From positions 1-60,749 of the forward strand of contig JAQXXT010000074.1 of the NCBI GenBank assembly GCA_029226205.1: a DNA stretch of 60,749 nucleotides. The letters run 5' to 3'. This DNA comes from Prevotellaceae bacterium (GTDB lineage: Bacteria > Bacteroidota > Bacteroidia > Bacteroidales > Bacteroidaceae). The position numbers and the translations under genes are program-made. Below the pieces are notes generated by a model that saw only the letters and a program-made list of their open reading frames with translations, did no database searches and was not told the DNA's origin. Below, one piece after another: positions 42,389 through 50,876 of this stretch. Positions within the stretch are counted from its first letter, which is position 1. Every line of letters begins with the position of its first letter.

Positions 42389-43887
42389 TCATCATCGGTT
42401 CCGGCCTCGGCGGCCTCGTCTGTGCGACGCTCCTGGCCCATCGGGGCTTGAAGGTCACCGTCCTGGAGCGACAGCGGCAGGCTGGCGGATGTATGCAGAG
42501 CTACCGGCGTGGGCAGGACGACTATGATACGGGACTCCATTATGTCGGTGGACTCGGTGAGGGACAGATACTTGATGCGGCCTTTCGTAAGATTGGCCTC
42601 CGTGATCTGCCGTGGGTGCGTCTCGATGCTGACGGTTTCGATAGGATTACCATCGGCGGAGCGGAGTATCGTTATGCTGAAGGCTATAACCGTTTTGTAG
42701 CCACCCTTGCTGAGCAGTTTCCCGCCGAACGTACAGGACTACAGAGCTATGTGGATAAGTTGCAGGAGATCAATGACCACACGCTGCAGTGGCTCAACGG
42801 ACAGGCGATGGAGTTTCCGGAGTCTGTGACGGTGGGTGCCTGGGATTATCTCCATACCATCATTCGGGATGAACGGCTCATACAGATTCTCGGTGCCTCT
42901 TCTCAGAAGATGGAACTGCGCAAAGATACGCTGCCACTGTTCAATTTCGCTCATGGCAACAGCAGTTTCATCGCCAGTTCCTGGCGGTTGAAAGGTGGTG
43001 GAAGTACGTTGGTAGACCGTCTTGTATCGATGATTGAGAAGGCCGGGGGAGAGGTGCTCTGCCGCAAGGAAGTGGAGGAACTTATTGTCCGAGATCATCA
43101 GGTGGTGGCAGCCCGTTGTAGTGATGGCTCTGTCTATGAGGGATCGCTGTTTATCAGTGACATCCATCCCGCTCTGTTGCAGGGCATGTTCAAGGAGAAG
43201 ATCGGTCGTGGTGGCATGTTTTTCCGCCGTATGACGACGCAACCGAATACGATGGGGATGTTGACCGTATCGTTGAAACTCAAGGATGGCCAGCTGCCGT
43301 ATTTCAATGATAACCGTTACGTCTATCGTACAACGGATGTATGGGGCTATGCCGAACAGAACCGGCCCGATGATGTTCAGGGACTGATGATCTCTTGCCG
43401 TGTGCCCGATGACCTTCCCGTTGCTGTCGATGGCAAGGTTGATGACCGTAGTTGTTGTTATGCCCGTCAACTCGACTTGCTGACCCCCATGCCGTGGAAA
43501 GATGTGGAAACATGGTCAGACACAAAGACAGGACGGCGTGGCACGGACTATCTGGCGATGAAGCAGAAGGCGGCAGAACAATGTGTCGCATTGGCAGAGA
43601 CGGTCATTCCCGGTCTCCGTGATATGGTGGTCGAAAGTTATGTCAGTACGCCACTCACCTGGCGCGACTATGACCAAACACCTTTCGGCAGCGCCTTCGG
43701 ATTGCGCAAGGATTTCCATCAGCCATTGCAGTCGTTGGTATCTGCGCAGAGTCCTGTCCGCAATCTCTTCCTTACGGGACAGAGTCTCATGCTTCACGGT
43801 GTTGAAGGCGTGATGATGACCGCGTTGAATCTCTGCGAGCAGGTCCTGCCGAAATGGCTGGAGACCCCTATATATAATAAGGTGTAA
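42373..43887 (+). CDS. FAD-dependent oxidoreductase (phytoene desaturase/retinol saturase-like)
   Basis: The 504-residue protein opens with a Rossmann motif (VIIIGSGLGGLVCATLLAHRG; GSGLGG at 9-14) and VLERQRQAGG, and has a C-terminal GQSLMLHGVEGVMMTALN FAD-contact region. It belongs to the CrtI/RetSat-like amine-oxidase superfamily. Members saturate or desaturate polyene chains. With the ketosynthase, ACP and MMPL genes it suggests modification of a polyunsaturated chain, but this is inference. Confidence 0.88.
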   Translation: MDQKVIIIGSGLGGLVCATLLAHRGLKVTVLERQRQAGGCMQSYRRGQDDYDTGLHYVGGLGEGQILDAAFRKIGLRDLPWVRLDADGFDRITIGGAEYRYAEGYNRFVATLAEQFPAERTGLQSYVDKLQEINDHTLQWLNGQAMEFPESVTVGAWDYLHTIIRDERLIQILGASSQKMELRKDTLPLFNFAHGNSSFIASSWRLKGGGSTLVDRLVSMIEKAGGEVLCRKEVEELIVRDHQVVAARCSDGSVYEGSLFISDIHPALLQGMFKEKIGRGGMFFRRMTTQPNTMGMLTVSLKLKDGQLPYFNDNRYVYRTTDVWGYAEQNRPDDVQGLMISCRVPDDLPVAVDGKVDDRSCCYARQLDLLTPMPWKDVETWSDTKTGRRGTDYLAMKQKAAEQCVALAETVIPGLRDMVVESYVSTPLTWRDYDQTPFGSAFGLRKDFHQPLQSLVSAQSPVRNLFLTGQSLMLHGVEGVMMTALNLCEQVLPKWLETPIYNKV

Positions 43888-43924
43888 AAATATCGAATAA
43901 CAAGAAATAATCAAAAGAAAAGAA

Positions 43925-44512
43925 ATGAAAAGATTGTTGTTTATTTGCCTGACCATGATGATTTCCGTCATGGCAATGGCTCAGGAGGCTGACTTCCTCA
44001 AGGCTGTCAGCAGGTACAGAACAGCTAACAGTGCTTCTGCTGTTTGTACACGTATCGTCCATAAGAAGGCACTGGCCAAGAATCAGACTTCTACGGGAAC
44101 ACTGACGATGCACAAGCCCGCCCAGGTCGTCATCTCCGTCAATGGCGGAAAGGACGCGCTGATCATGAATGGCAGCAACTTCACGATGAAGCTCAACGGC
44201 CGTTCTTTCAAGACGAGCAGTACGACGAACGCTCAGTTCACCACCTTCCAGAAAGTCTTTGAGGCAATCCTCACGGGTGGAAAGAATGGCGTGAATGTCG
44301 ACAAGCTCCCCGGCACTTCCGTAAAGAAACTCGGCAACCAGGTCGTTATCAATATCGTGCCGATGGCGCAGGGTGCCGCAAAGATGAAGCATCAGCTCTT
44401 CACCTCGTTCGCTATGACGATTGATGAGCGTACTTCCGCCCTGAAGACCCTGCGTATGAACCAGAAACAAGGCAATTACGTGGAGTATGTCTTCACGGAC
44501 TTTAAGTTCTAA
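43925..44512 (+). CDS. LolA-like outer-membrane lipid carrier
   Basis: The 195-residue periplasmic protein has a signal peptide (MKRLLFICLTMMISVMAMAQ) and a LolA-like half-barrel (TGTLTMHKPAQVVISVNGGKDALIMNG; SFAMTIDERTSALKTLRMNQ). LolA paralogues occur beside MMPL exporters in aryl-polyene-type loci, where they are thought to carry the lipid across the periplasm. It lies 37 bp after the FAD gene and ends the plus-strand run. Confidence 0.82.
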   Translation: MKRLLFICLTMMISVMAMAQEADFLKAVSRYRTANSASAVCTRIVHKKALAKNQTSTGTLTMHKPAQVVISVNGGKDALIMNGSNFTMKLNGRSFKTSSTTNAQFTTFQKVFEAILTGGKNGVNVDKLPGTSVKKLGNQVVINIVPMAQGAAKMKHQLFTSFAMTIDERTSALKTLRMNQKQGNYVEYVFTDFKF

Positions 44513-44723
44513 AGCCTGTATTTTTCATAGATCCTTTTGTAGGTGTCGTCCTATTGCGGCCACCCACAAAGGGATCTTTGTATAGGAGTTTATCCGGTGC
44601 GCCAACAAAAATGAGTCATCACTATCGACCACTGACTGTTTTTTTGCTCTATTTTTCTTACGTCAGAATTTTCATTCTAGCGTAGGAAAAGCTGGAAATA
44701 GCGTTTTCGGGAGCTAAACAACG

Positions 44724-44762
44724 GAGATAATTTTGTAAACAACGTGTTTAGAAAATTATCTC
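44724..44762. repeat. Family G hairpin, second copy
   Basis: GAGATAATTTT-g-TAAAC pairs with GTTTA-g-AAAATTATCTC around AACGT. The outer arm and its AACG 5' flank match the hairpin at 27652-27698, but the inner stem differs while remaining paired. Confidence 0.8.
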
Positions 44763-45057
44763 AATGAGATACGAGTCGTAAACAACAAGTTTACGAGTCA
44801 TAAAGCTCAGTGAAAAATTGTATTTTTATTGATCTTTGCTTCGTTTCTTATCGTTTTATGCGAATATATATGCAGCTTTCGATGATAAAGAAACGGCCTA
44901 AAATAGTATATGTTTGATTTACAACGAGTTACTCAGTAAGCCCGAGAATTGAGTATTGTCAGGGAATTCATCACCGTTTGAGAAATCCGGCCAAAATGAG
45001 CCATGATGAAGGTGAAATAAAGTGTCAGTCGGAATCATGAATACACAAGATCCTTTT

Positions 45058-45085
45058 GTAGGTGGCCGCCATGTTGCGGCCACGC
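45058..45085 (-). repeat. Family C repeat, reverse orientation
   Basis: GTAGGTGGCCGCC...GCGGCCACGC, 15 bp beyond the fabG stop codon; sense orientation relative to fabG. Confidence 0.9.
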
Positions 45086-45100
45086 ACAAAGGGAATATCA

Positions 45101-45829
45101 TTATGTATATAATCCTCCGTTGATGGAGATGACGTTGCCGGTGATGTAGCTGGCTTCCTCAGAAGCGAGGAAACCGATGGCGGCAGCGACCTCTTCGGGC
45201 TCACCGAAACGGCGGGCGGGGATCATCTGTTTGAGGCTCTTCTCGTCGAGCCCTTCCGTCATGTCCGTGTGGATGAATCCCGGTGCTACGGCGTTGACGG
45301 TGATGTTCCTGCGGGCAACCTCTTGGGCCAGCGCTTTCGTGGCGGCGATGATACCGCCTTTGGCGGCACTGTAGTTCGTCTGTCCGGGCAGTCCCTTGAG
45401 TCCACTGACACTGGCCGTGTTGATGATACGGCCGAACTTATGATACTGCATCGAGGGAAGGACGAGGCGCGTGACATTATAGAAACCGTTGAGGGTGATG
45501 TCAAGGACGCGGTGCCAGTCTTCTTCGGGCATGAGGGCCAGCAGATTGTCACGGCGGATACCGGCGTTGTTGACGAGGACGGCGATATAATCATCTTCAT
45601 GGGCTTTCTGCCACCCTTCGATAGCCTCCGTGACGGCTTTGGCGTCACTGACATCGAATTTCATGAGTTCACCATCCTGGCCAGCCTCACGGACGAGGGC
45701 GAGCGTCTTCTCTGCCTCATCACTCTTACTGGCGAAATTGATAAGGATATGATATCCCATCTTGGCCAGTTTTACGCAAGCGGCACGGCCGAGGCCACGG
45801 CTGCCACCTGTTACTAAAGCATACTTCAT
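45101..45829 (-). CDS. fabG: 3-oxoacyl-ACP reductase (FabG-type SDR)
   Basis: This short-chain dehydrogenase reduces beta-ketoacyl-ACP with NADPH. The 242-residue protein has the cofactor motif TGGSRGLG (7-14), NNAG, the catalytic Ser in TASVSG and YSAAKG (Tyr-x-x-x-Lys), and the terminal GNVISINGG. It faces the lipid locus across a 588-bp gap and is the reductase that pathway would need. It could equally be the housekeeping FabG; 76 bp separate it from topB upstream. Confidence 0.92.
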   Translation of the reverse strand: MKYALVTGGSRGLGRAACVKLAKMGYHILINFASKSDEAEKTLALVREAGQDGELMKFDVSDAKAVTEAIEGWQKAHEDDYIAVLVNNAGIRRDNLLALMPEEDWHRVLDITLNGFYNVTRLVLPSMQYHKFGRIINTASVSGLKGLPGQTNYSAAKGGIIAATKALAQEVARRNITVNAVAPGFIHTDMTEGLDEKSLKQMIPARRFGEPEEVAAAIGFLASEEASYITGNVISINGGLYT

Positions 45830-45905
45830 ATTTCTTAGTTTTTATAGTTTTTCTAGTTTTTATAGCTCACAATAGCTCACGATAGAACGCTATAGGATTA
45901 TCCAT

Positions 45906-47954
45906 TTATTCTTTCTGTTTCTGTGGGAAGTCGACGCGGAAGTCACAGCCATTCTTCCAGTTGCTGCAGCCGTAAGCGGTATGTCCCTTGATGATGACAC
46001 CACGGCCACATTTCGGACAGAGCTTGCCGACGAGGTCGTCGGAGGGATGTTCGAGCTCTTTCTTCGTGGGCTTGCTGTCACTCTTCGTGATGACGATGGA
46101 ACTCTTGCTGTTGTCGGCGAGGACATCATTGACGATCTTATTGATCTGATCCTTCAGTCCGTTGATAAAGTCGGCAGGATCATATTTCTTTGCCTCAATA
46201 TCACGGAGTTTCTTTTCCCAGATACCCGTCAGTTCACAGCTCTTCAGCAGTTCCTCATGAATCGTATCGATGAGTTCAATGCCCGTAGGTGTCGCCATGA
46301 GGTTCTTCCGTTGCCGACGGATATAATGGCGCTTGAAGAGTGTCTCGATGATGCCCGCACGGGAAGAAGGCCGGCCGATACCATTCTGTTTCAGTGCGGC
46401 ACGCAGCTCCTCATCCTCGACGAACTTTCCGGCTGTCTCCATAGCGCGAAGCAGTGTGGCTTCGGTATAGTATTTCGGCGGCGTCGTCATCTTCTCCGTC
46501 AGCGTGGGTTTATGGGGACCGCTCTCTCCCTTGACGAATGCGGGGAGTGTGCGTTCCTCGTCACCTTTCTTATTATCATCACTGTCGGAGGCATCCTCGT
46601 TCTTCACGTCTTTCTGATAGATCACGCGCCAGCCGGGATCGAGGATCTCCTTTCCGCTGACCTTGAACTCCACTTTCTTCTCTTTCCCCTTTTCATCGGG
46701 ATTGCCGACAACTTCACCGAGGACGGTCGTCGTGGCATACTTACAGTCGGGATAGAAGACACAGATGAAACGACGGGCGATGAGATCGTAGACATGCTGC
46801 TCGATATCCGTGAGACCGTGGGCGGGCTGTCCCGTAGGGATGATAGCATGGTGATCAGTGACCTTGGATGTATCAAACACCTTCTTGCTCTTCGGCAATT
46901 TCGGATTCAGGGAAGCCAGCGTCTTGATCGGTTCGAGATAAACCTGTTGAGAGTTGATCTTACTCTGAGAGAGACCATTGAGGATCTGCGGACATTTGGG
47001 ATAGATGTCGTCACTGAGATACTGGGTATCGACACGCGGATAGGTCGTTACCTTCTTCTCATAAAGACTCTGTACGGTATTCAGCGTCAGCTCAGCACTA
47101 TAGCCGAACTTCTTGTTGCATTCCACCTGCAGGGACGTAAGATCATAGAGATGGGGCGGTGCTTCCGTACCCTTTTTCTTTTCTACCTTCGTCACCGTGA
47201 ACGGCTTGCCCTCAATGGTCTTGAAAGCGGCCTCGCCCTCTTCCTTACTTGTGAACTTGCCACTCGTGGCTGTGAACTGGACGCCGCGGTAGATGGTCGC
47301 CAGAACCCAGTAAGGCTCGGGCTTGAAATTGTCAATCTCTTTCTGCCGGTTGACAATCAGTGCCAGCGTAGGCGTCTGTACCCGACCGATGGAGAGCACC
47401 TGTTTGTTCTGACCATATTTGAGGGTGTAAAGACGGGTGGCATTCATGCCGAGGATCCAGTCGCCGATGGCACGGCTGAGGCCGGCGAGATAAAGACTCT
47501 GGTAGTTCTTCTCGTCTTTCAGCGTCTGGAAGCCTTCACGAATAGCCTCGTCGGTCATCGAAGAGATCCATAGCCGTTTCACGGGGCAATGGACATGCGC
47601 TTTGAGCATCACCCATCGCTGGATGAGCTCACCCTCTTGTCCGGCATCACCGCAGTTGACGATCTCGTCAGCCTGACTGTATAGCTTCTCGATGATGGAA
47701 AACTGGCGCTTGATGCCGTCATCGGGGATGAGCTTGATGCCGAAGCGTTGAGGAATCATCGGCAGGGCGCTGAGGCTCCACCGTTTCCATAGCGGACTGT
47801 AGTCATCAGGTTCCTTGAGCTCGCACAGATGTCCGAAGGTCCACGTCACCTGATAGCCGTTGCCCTCCATATATCCCTCGTGGGCGGTATTGGCTCCGAG
47901 GATCTTGGCGATGTCCTTAGCGACACTGGGTTTCTCTGCTATACAAACGATCAT
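45906..47954 (-). CDS. topB: DNA topoisomerase III
   Basis: A type IA topoisomerase that decatenates and relaxes single-stranded regions. The 682-residue protein has a TOPRIM domain (E7 in AEKPSVA; DAGQEGE at 103-109), catalytic Tyr305 in TTYPRVDT, and one C-terminal zinc-type finger (LCPKCGRGVIIKGHTAYGCSNWKNGCDF). The start at 47954 begins directly with MIVCIAEKPSVAKDIAKILG as in the family; an in-frame extension to 48242 is antisense to lutA and rejected. A -7 like TACTTTTG lies at 47984-47977 on the minus strand. Confidence 0.94.
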   Translation of the reverse strand: MIVCIAEKPSVAKDIAKILGANTAHEGYMEGNGYQVTWTFGHLCELKEPDDYSPLWKRWSLSALPMIPQRFGIKLIPDDGIKRQFSIIEKLYSQADEIVNCGDAGQEGELIQRWVMLKAHVHCPVKRLWISSMTDEAIREGFQTLKDEKNYQSLYLAGLSRAIGDWILGMNATRLYTLKYGQNKQVLSIGRVQTPTLALIVNRQKEIDNFKPEPYWVLATIYRGVQFTATSGKFTSKEEGEAAFKTIEGKPFTVTKVEKKKGTEAPPHLYDLTSLQVECNKKFGYSAELTLNTVQSLYEKKVTTYPRVDTQYLSDDIYPKCPQILNGLSQSKINSQQVYLEPIKTLASLNPKLPKSKKVFDTSKVTDHHAIIPTGQPAHGLTDIEQHVYDLIARRFICVFYPDCKYATTTVLGEVVGNPDEKGKEKKVEFKVSGKEILDPGWRVIYQKDVKNEDASDSDDNKKGDEERTLPAFVKGESGPHKPTLTEKMTTPPKYYTEATLLRAMETAGKFVEDEELRAALKQNGIGRPSSRAGIIETLFKRHYIRRQRKNLMATPTGIELIDTIHEELLKSCELTGIWEKKLRDIEAKKYDPADFINGLKDQINKIVNDVLADNSKSSIVITKSDSKPTKKELEHPSDDLVGKLCPKCGRGVIIKGHTAYGCSNWKNGCDFRVDFPQKQKE

Positions 47955-48071
47955 ACTAATTTTTTCTTTCAGTAGGCAAAAGTACAAAAAAAAATTGAAA
48001 TTTTTTACATCCGATGACGGACTTCTAAAATATTTTCTTAATTTTGTAGATTCAAAAGAATATATACAAAA

Positions 48072-48812
48072 ATGAAGATCGGTCTGTTTGTACCTTGTTA
48101 CGTTGACGCCCTCTACCCTGAGGTAGCGGTGGCAACGTATAAACTCTTGAAATACTACGGGCTCGATGTCACCTATCCGGAGCGTCAGACTTGCTGTGGC
48201 CAGCCGATGGCCAACGCAGGCTTTGAGCGTATGTCCAAACACCTGATCAACTCCTATGATGAGTTGTTCAAGGATTTCGACTATGTGGTGGCACCGTCAG
48301 CATCGTGTGCTTCCTATATCCGTTTTTATTATCCGTCGATTATGGAGCGTGAGCACCATGAGTGTATCGCGCCGAAGAAGACGACGGATATCGTGGAGTT
48401 CCTCCATGATGTGCTGAAGGTGGATCATGTCCCCGGGAAATTCCCGCATGTCGTGAGTGTCCACAACAGTTGTCATGGCGTTCGTGAGCTCGGCCTCTCC
48501 GCGCCGTCGGAGCGTGGCATCGCTCCCTTTAACAAGATTGTTGATCTGTTGAACATGGTGGAGGGCATCACTGTCAAGGAGCCCGAGCGTAAGGATGAGT
48601 GTTGTGGCTTCGGCGGCATGTTTTCCGTCGAGGAGCCCGCCGTCTCCACGCGTATGGGCGAGAATAAGATTGCCCGCCATCTGGCAACGGGAGCAGAGTA
48701 TGTCACAGGTGCCGACTCTTCTTGTCTGATGCACATGGAGGGTATCGCGCGCCGTGAGAAGACTCCGATCAAATTCATTCATGTCGCACAAATCTTAGCA
48801 GCAGGTCTATGA
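48072..48812 (+). CDS. lutA: L-lactate utilisation protein LutA (CCG-domain Fe-S protein)
   Basis: A subunit of the LutABC iron-sulfur L-lactate dehydrogenase complex. The 246-residue protein carries two CCG cysteine-rich domains: CCGQPMANAG near 41-50 and ECCGFGGMFS near 177-186, each preceded by a spaced Cys (FVPCY; HNSCHG). It overlaps lutB by 4 bp (ATGA). A -7 like TAATTTTG at 48039-48046 precedes it. Confidence 0.95.
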   Translation: MKIGLFVPCYVDALYPEVAVATYKLLKYYGLDVTYPERQTCCGQPMANAGFERMSKHLINSYDELFKDFDYVVAPSASCASYIRFYYPSIMEREHHECIAPKKTTDIVEFLHDVLKVDHVPGKFPHVVSVHNSCHGVRELGLSAPSERGIAPFNKIVDLLNMVEGITVKEPERKDECCGFGGMFSVEEPAVSTRMGENKIARHLATGAEYVTGADSSCLMHMEGIARREKTPIKFIHVAQILAAGL

Positions 48813-50200
48813 GTACATTACATAGTAAAGCAGCGGCCACCTTCTGTAAAGACCGCGAGAAGACAGCATGGCATGACGAGACTTTCTGGGCCCTTCGTCA
48901 GAAGCGTGACCAGATGATGCACATGCTCCCTGAATGGGAGAGCCTGCGCGAGCATGCCAGTGCCATCAAGAAACATACGCTGACCCATCTCGCCGATTAC
49001 CTCGATATGTTCTCCCGTCAGCTGGAGAGTCGTGGCGTCATCGTCCATTGGGCGAAAGACGCTGCGGAGTTCAATGATATCGTACTGAAGATCCTTCAGG
49101 ACCATGGCGTGAAGAAGATGGTGAAGTCGAAATCCATGCTCACGGAAGAGTGTGAGATGAATCCCTTCCTCATCAGTCATGGTATTGATGTCGTGGAGAC
49201 AGACCTCGGAGAGCGTATTCTACAGCTCCTTCATAAGAAACCGAGTCATATCGTCGTCCCCGCCAGTCATCTGAAGCGTGAGGAGATTGCCGCCTGCTTT
49301 GAGGAGAAAGGTATCTCTAAGGAGAAGGGCAACCAGGATCCTACCTATCTTACCTATTGTGCCCGCAGAAGTCTCCGTCAGGAGTTTATGGAGGCCGGTG
49401 CCGGTATGACCGGTTGCAACTTCGGTGTAGCGAAGACGGGCGATATCGTCGTTTGTACGAATGAGGGCAACGCCGATATGACCACGTCAATGCCAAAGCT
49501 CCATCTCGTTGCCATGGGTATAGAGAAGATCATTCCCGACTATGCCTCCTTGGCCGTCTTCCAGCGCCTGCTCGTTCGTAGTGCCACGGGACAGCCGACA
49601 ACGGGCTTCACGTCCCATTTCCGTCAGGCTCGTCCGGGCGGTGAGATGCATGTCATCCTCGTCGACAACGGCCGCAGCAACACCCTTGCTGATGAGGACC
49701 ACTGGCAGACGTTGAAATGTATCCGTTGTGGCGCCTGCATGAATACTTGTCCCGTCTATCGGCGTTCCGGTGGTTATAGTTACACTTATTTCATCCCCGG
49801 TCCTATCGGTATCAACCTCGGCATGCTGGCAGACCCGCGTAAATACAGTGATAATGTCAGCGCCTGTTCCCTCTGTCTGTCGTGTGACAATGTCTGTCCG
49901 GCAATGGTAGCACCGGGAAGTCAGGTGTATGTATGGCGTCAGACGCTGGAGCGTGTGGGCAAGGCTGACAAACTGAAGAAGGTGATGTCGGAAGGCATGG
50001 AGATGTTGTTCGATCATCCGAAACTTTATACTTCTATGCTTCATCTGGCTCCGTTGGCCAATCTCGTGCCGGAGGTGATGACGCATTACAGCAATCTCAA
50101 TCCGTGGGGACTCGGCCATAGCAAGCCTGTCTTTGCGCACAAGAGTTTCCATGAACTTTGGAAAGAAGGAAAAGTAAAAGGTAAAGAAGTAAAAAAGTAA
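48809..50200 (+). CDS. lutB: L-lactate utilisation protein LutB
   Basis: The 463-residue central Fe-S subunit of the LutABC system. It has an LUD domain (about 60-300; GVAKTGDIVVCTNEGNADM) and a ferredoxin-like pair of 4Fe-4S motifs, CIRCGACMNTCPVYRR and CSLCLSCDNVCP (about 307-365). It is coupled to lutA and 12 bp upstream of lutC. Confidence 0.96.
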   Translation: MSTLHSKAAATFCKDREKTAWHDETFWALRQKRDQMMHMLPEWESLREHASAIKKHTLTHLADYLDMFSRQLESRGVIVHWAKDAAEFNDIVLKILQDHGVKKMVKSKSMLTEECEMNPFLISHGIDVVETDLGERILQLLHKKPSHIVVPASHLKREEIAACFEEKGISKEKGNQDPTYLTYCARRSLRQEFMEAGAGMTGCNFGVAKTGDIVVCTNEGNADMTTSMPKLHLVAMGIEKIIPDYASLAVFQRLLVRSATGQPTTGFTSHFRQARPGGEMHVILVDNGRSNTLADEDHWQTLKCIRCGACMNTCPVYRRSGGYSYTYFIPGPIGINLGMLADPRKYSDNVSACSLCLSCDNVCPAMVAPGSQVYVWRQTLERVGKADKLKKVMSEGMEMLFDHPKLYTSMLHLAPLANLVPEVMTHYSNLNPWGLGHSKPVFAHKSFHELWKEGKVKGKEVKK

Positions 50201-50212
50201 AAAGGTAAAGTC

Positions 50213-50797
50213 GTGAAGAAAGAAGAACTATTTGCCAAACTGCGTAAGAATACGCATATGCAGTTTGACATGCCCGATATGAAGATTGACGCGCTGACGT
50301 ATGCCGATCCCGTGAAGCAGTTCATCGAGGAGAGCGGACGGGAAGGCACGAAGATCGTGGAGGCGACGGCCGACGAGGATCTTAATGCCGTCATCCGTCA
50401 GGCCTATCCCGATGCGAAAGTCTTTGCGTCTAATGTTGTAGGTATCCAGGCCGACCGCAATCCCGATACTGTCGCTGAGGCTCAGGATCTCAACGGTACC
50501 GATGTCGGTATCGTCCGTGGTCAGCTCGGTGTGGCGGAGAACGGCTGTGTGTGGATCCCGCAGACGATGAAGGAGAAGGCCGTGTGCTTTATCTCTGAGT
50601 ATCTCGTCATCCTTCTTGACCGGAAGAGTATTGTCAACAACATGCACGAGGCTTATGCCCGTATCAAGATGGATCCCGAATATAATTTCGGTACTTTCAT
50701 CAGCGGACCGAGCAAGACGGCAGACATCGAACAGGCGCTCGTCATGGGCGCTCAGGCCGCCCGTGGCTGTACGGTGATCCTGATCGGCGAGAAATAA
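50213..50797 (+). CDS. lutC: L-lactate utilisation protein LutC
   Basis: The 194-residue LUD-domain (DUF162) third subunit of LutABC. Visible features include VAENGCVWIPQTMKEKAVCFISEYLVILL and FGTFISGPSKTADIEQALVMGAQAARG, the normal LutC C-terminal motif. Three contiguous genes make a complete lut operon; no lactate permease is present in the window. Confidence 0.94.
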   Translation: MKKEELFAKLRKNTHMQFDMPDMKIDALTYADPVKQFIEESGREGTKIVEATADEDLNAVIRQAYPDAKVFASNVVGIQADRNPDTVAEAQDLNGTDVGIVRGQLGVAENGCVWIPQTMKEKAVCFISEYLVILLDRKSIVNNMHEAYARIKMDPEYNFGTFISGPSKTADIEQALVMGAQAARGCTVILIGEK

Positions 50798-50826
50798 AAT
50801 ATCCTAACATATTCCCCATCTTCCTT

Positions 50827-50854
50827 GCGTGGCCGCAACATGGCGGCCACCTAC
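50827..50854 (+). repeat. Family C repeat after lutC
   Basis: The standard palindrome, with the CCATCTTCCTT upstream flank shared with the copy at 6532. It lies in the gap between convergent lutC and the glycosyltransferase gene. Confidence 0.9.
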
Positions 50855-50876
50855 AAAAGGATCTATTAAAGCCGGT

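Larger units (their letters stand above)
44513..45100. other. Gene-free 588-bp region with hairpins and repeats
   Basis: I see no credible gene here. It contains a diverged family C copy (about 44537-44570), a family G hairpin (44724-44762) and a smaller CGTAAAC-AACAA-GTTTACG hairpin (44777-44795), then AT-rich DNA without recognisable coding content and a clean reverse family C copy (45058-45085). Two similar CAAAAATGAG-TCAT / CCAAAATGAGCCAT stretches near 44606 and 44992 may be remnants of a duplication. The region may be a decayed gene. Confidence 0.6.

Noticed and set aside
44919..45101. 60-residue minus-strand ORF near fabG
   Set aside because: Its first part is a translated family C repeat and the rest shows no recognisable conservation; at best a remnant.
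47955..48242. N-terminal extension of topoisomerase III
   Set aside because: It would be antisense to the start of lutA and includes its promoter; the family start MIVCIAEKPS is at 47954.
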